NCBI GenBank assembly: GCA_018985235.1
Contig: JADGIG010000185.1
Coordinates: forward strand, 1-13,589
Length of the DNA stretch: 13,589 nucleotides
Direction: 5' to 3'
Origin: Sanchytrium tribonematis
Taxonomy: Eukaryota; Sanchytriomycota; Sanchytriomycetes; Sanchytriales; Sanchytriaceae
Part shown: positions 12,550-13,589 of the stretch, piece by piece
How positions within the stretch are numbered: position 1 is the stretch's first letter
Layout of the letters: each line of letters starts with the position of its first letter
Position numbers and translations under genes: made by a program
Notes under the pieces: model-generated
Database searches by the model: none
Told to the model about the DNA's origin: nothing
What the model saw: only the letters and a program-made list of their open reading frames with translations

Positions 12550-13589
12550 ATGGAGAAAGTTCTGATTGTTGATTTTGGATCACAATATACGCATTTGATT
12601 GCCAGAAGAGTGCGTGAAATGCATGTCTATTCAGAAGTAGTGAGTTGTTTGGAATTGCCCAAATATGACCACAAAAATGTGAAATCGATTATTTTGAGTG
12701 GCGGACCACACTCTGTTTATGATAAAGATGCGCCGCATGTCAATTTAGAGAGTTTATTATCATTTAAAGTACCCATTTTGGGAATCTGCTATGGATTACA
12801 AGAAATTGCGCATCATTTTAACCCAAATTCAGTAAAACGCAGTTTGACACGGGAATATGGGTACGCTATGATTCACAAACAAGATAATCCACTATTCAAC
12901 GGACTACCAGAGACATTTAAAGTGTGGATGAGTCATTCTGATCATATTTCTGAGCTGCCAGATGAAATTAAAGAAATTGCTTCTTCTGAAAATACGACCT
13001 ATTCCGCCATTTATAGCAAAGAATTGAATCTATATGGGTTGCAATGGCATCCAGAAGTGACACATTCTGATTACGGTATTCAGATTCTTGAGAATTTTAT
13101 TCTGAATATTTGCAATTTGCAGTCAAATTGGACGATGGATCATTTTTTGACGTTAGAAATGGAGAAACTCAAGAAAATAGACCAGCATGTACTTGGTGCC
13201 GTGTCTGGGGGTGTTGATTCGACTGTAGCAGCTGTATTAATGAGCAAAGCATTGGGTGATAAATTCCACGCCATCTTTGTAGACAATGGTTTATTGCGTA
13301 AAAACGAGGTCAATCAAGTCAAATTTATATTCGAACATGCTAAAATCAATCTTACTGTCGTAGATGCTCAAAAACAGTTTCTAGATTTGCTTCAAAATGT
13401 GTCTGACCCTGAAAAGAAGCGTAAATTAATTGGAAATGAGTTCATCAGAGTATTTGAGAAAGAGGCAGAACGTATCACGCAATCCATTCAACAAGAGAAT
13501 GGAAATGTCAAATATCTTTTACAGGGCACGCTTTACCCGGATGTCATTGAAAGTATTTCTTACAAGGGGCCCTCCGCGACCATCAAATC
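12550..13589 (+). CDS. guaA: GMP synthase (glutamine-hydrolysing), 5' two thirds, cut by right edge
   Basis: Converts XMP to GMP using ATP and glutamine in the cytosol, the last step of guanine nucleotide synthesis. 346 codons from ATG 12550 are present, of a usual 510-550. The N-terminal glutamine amidotransferase domain begins VLIVDFGSQYTHLIARRVRE, has SGGPHSVYD, nucleophile Cys80 in GICYGLQ, and His167/Glu169 in QWHPE. The ATP pyrophosphatase domain has the P-loop SGGVDST (219-225), then FVDNGLLRKNE, DPEKKRKLIGNEFIRVFE, and the GTLYPDVIES and SATIK motifs at the edge. All key residues seen are intact. The sequence most resembles fungal/amoebozoan single-chain enzymes. The C-terminal dimerisation domain lies outside the window. 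The context CAAAATGG is a good eukaryotic start. Confidence 0.96.
   Translation, partial: MEKVLIVDFGSQYTHLIARRVREMHVYSEVVSCLELPKYDHKNVKSIILSGGPHSVYDKDAPHVNLESLLSFKVPILGICYGLQEIAHHFNPNSVKRSLTREYGYAMIHKQDNPLFNGLPETFKVWMSHSDHISELPDEIKEIASSENTTYSAIYSKELNLYGLQWHPEVTHSDYGIQILENFILNICNLQSNWTMDHFLTLEMEKLKKIDQHVLGAVSGGVDSTVAAVLMSKALGDKFHAIFVDNGLLRKNEVNQVKFIFEHAKINLTVVDAQKQFLDLLQNVSDPEKKRKLIGNEFIRVFEKEAERITQSIQQENGNVKYLLQGTLYPDVIESISYKGPSATIK

Overview
This is a gene-dense, AT-rich window from a nuclear genome, with no clear spliceosomal intron and intergenic gaps of about 20-190 bp. The eukaryotic reading rests on four observations: there are no Shine-Dalgarno sequences, starts tend to have A at -3, AATAAA motifs lie on or just after most stop codons, and the GMP synthase resembles the fungal/amoebozoan type. 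I cannot name the organism. A compact, possibly parasitic protist or early-diverging fungus-like lineage is an inference only.

Layout. Positions 1-883 (minus strand) hold a partial, frame-disrupted membrane/Cys-rich protein gene that runs off the left edge. Positions 928-1527 (minus) hold a complete glutathione S-transferase. From 1598 to 10290 (plus) there is a tandem array of seven related genes for predicted secreted proteins, called A (1598), B (2606), D (4147), E (5206), F (6394), G (7172) and H (9172). Between them lie an unrelated small Cys-rich secreted protein (3768-4058) and a four-pass membrane protein with a Q/P-rich tail (8302-8994). Next come a large ankyrin-repeat protein (10399-12216, possibly extended by stop readthrough to 12360) and the first two thirds of GMP synthase (12550 to the right edge).

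The array is the notable content. I recognise no known family. Members share a short hydrophobic N-terminus (MLLTTLFA-like), four recurrent cysteines, a C-terminal module with the cores YAFIGA and NAVYIV, then EYY, W and FSGN, and a final F/Y-Q. Every member ends in CAATAAA, so the stop codon overlaps a polyadenylation signal. Several are preceded within 5-8 nt of the ATG by a dyad element, GGAGA..TCTCC. A and B share a nearly identical C-terminal half and 5' leader but have divergent centres, which suggests gene conversion. F has lost the N-terminal domain. D and G each carry one apparent single-base deletion, and the left-edge gene carries another. Whether these are assembly errors, pseudogenes or recoding cannot be settled from sequence alone.

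The housekeeping genes (GST, GMP synthase) flank the array, so this looks like a lineage-specific expansion of secreted proteins inside a conserved neighbourhood. No shared pathway is evident.
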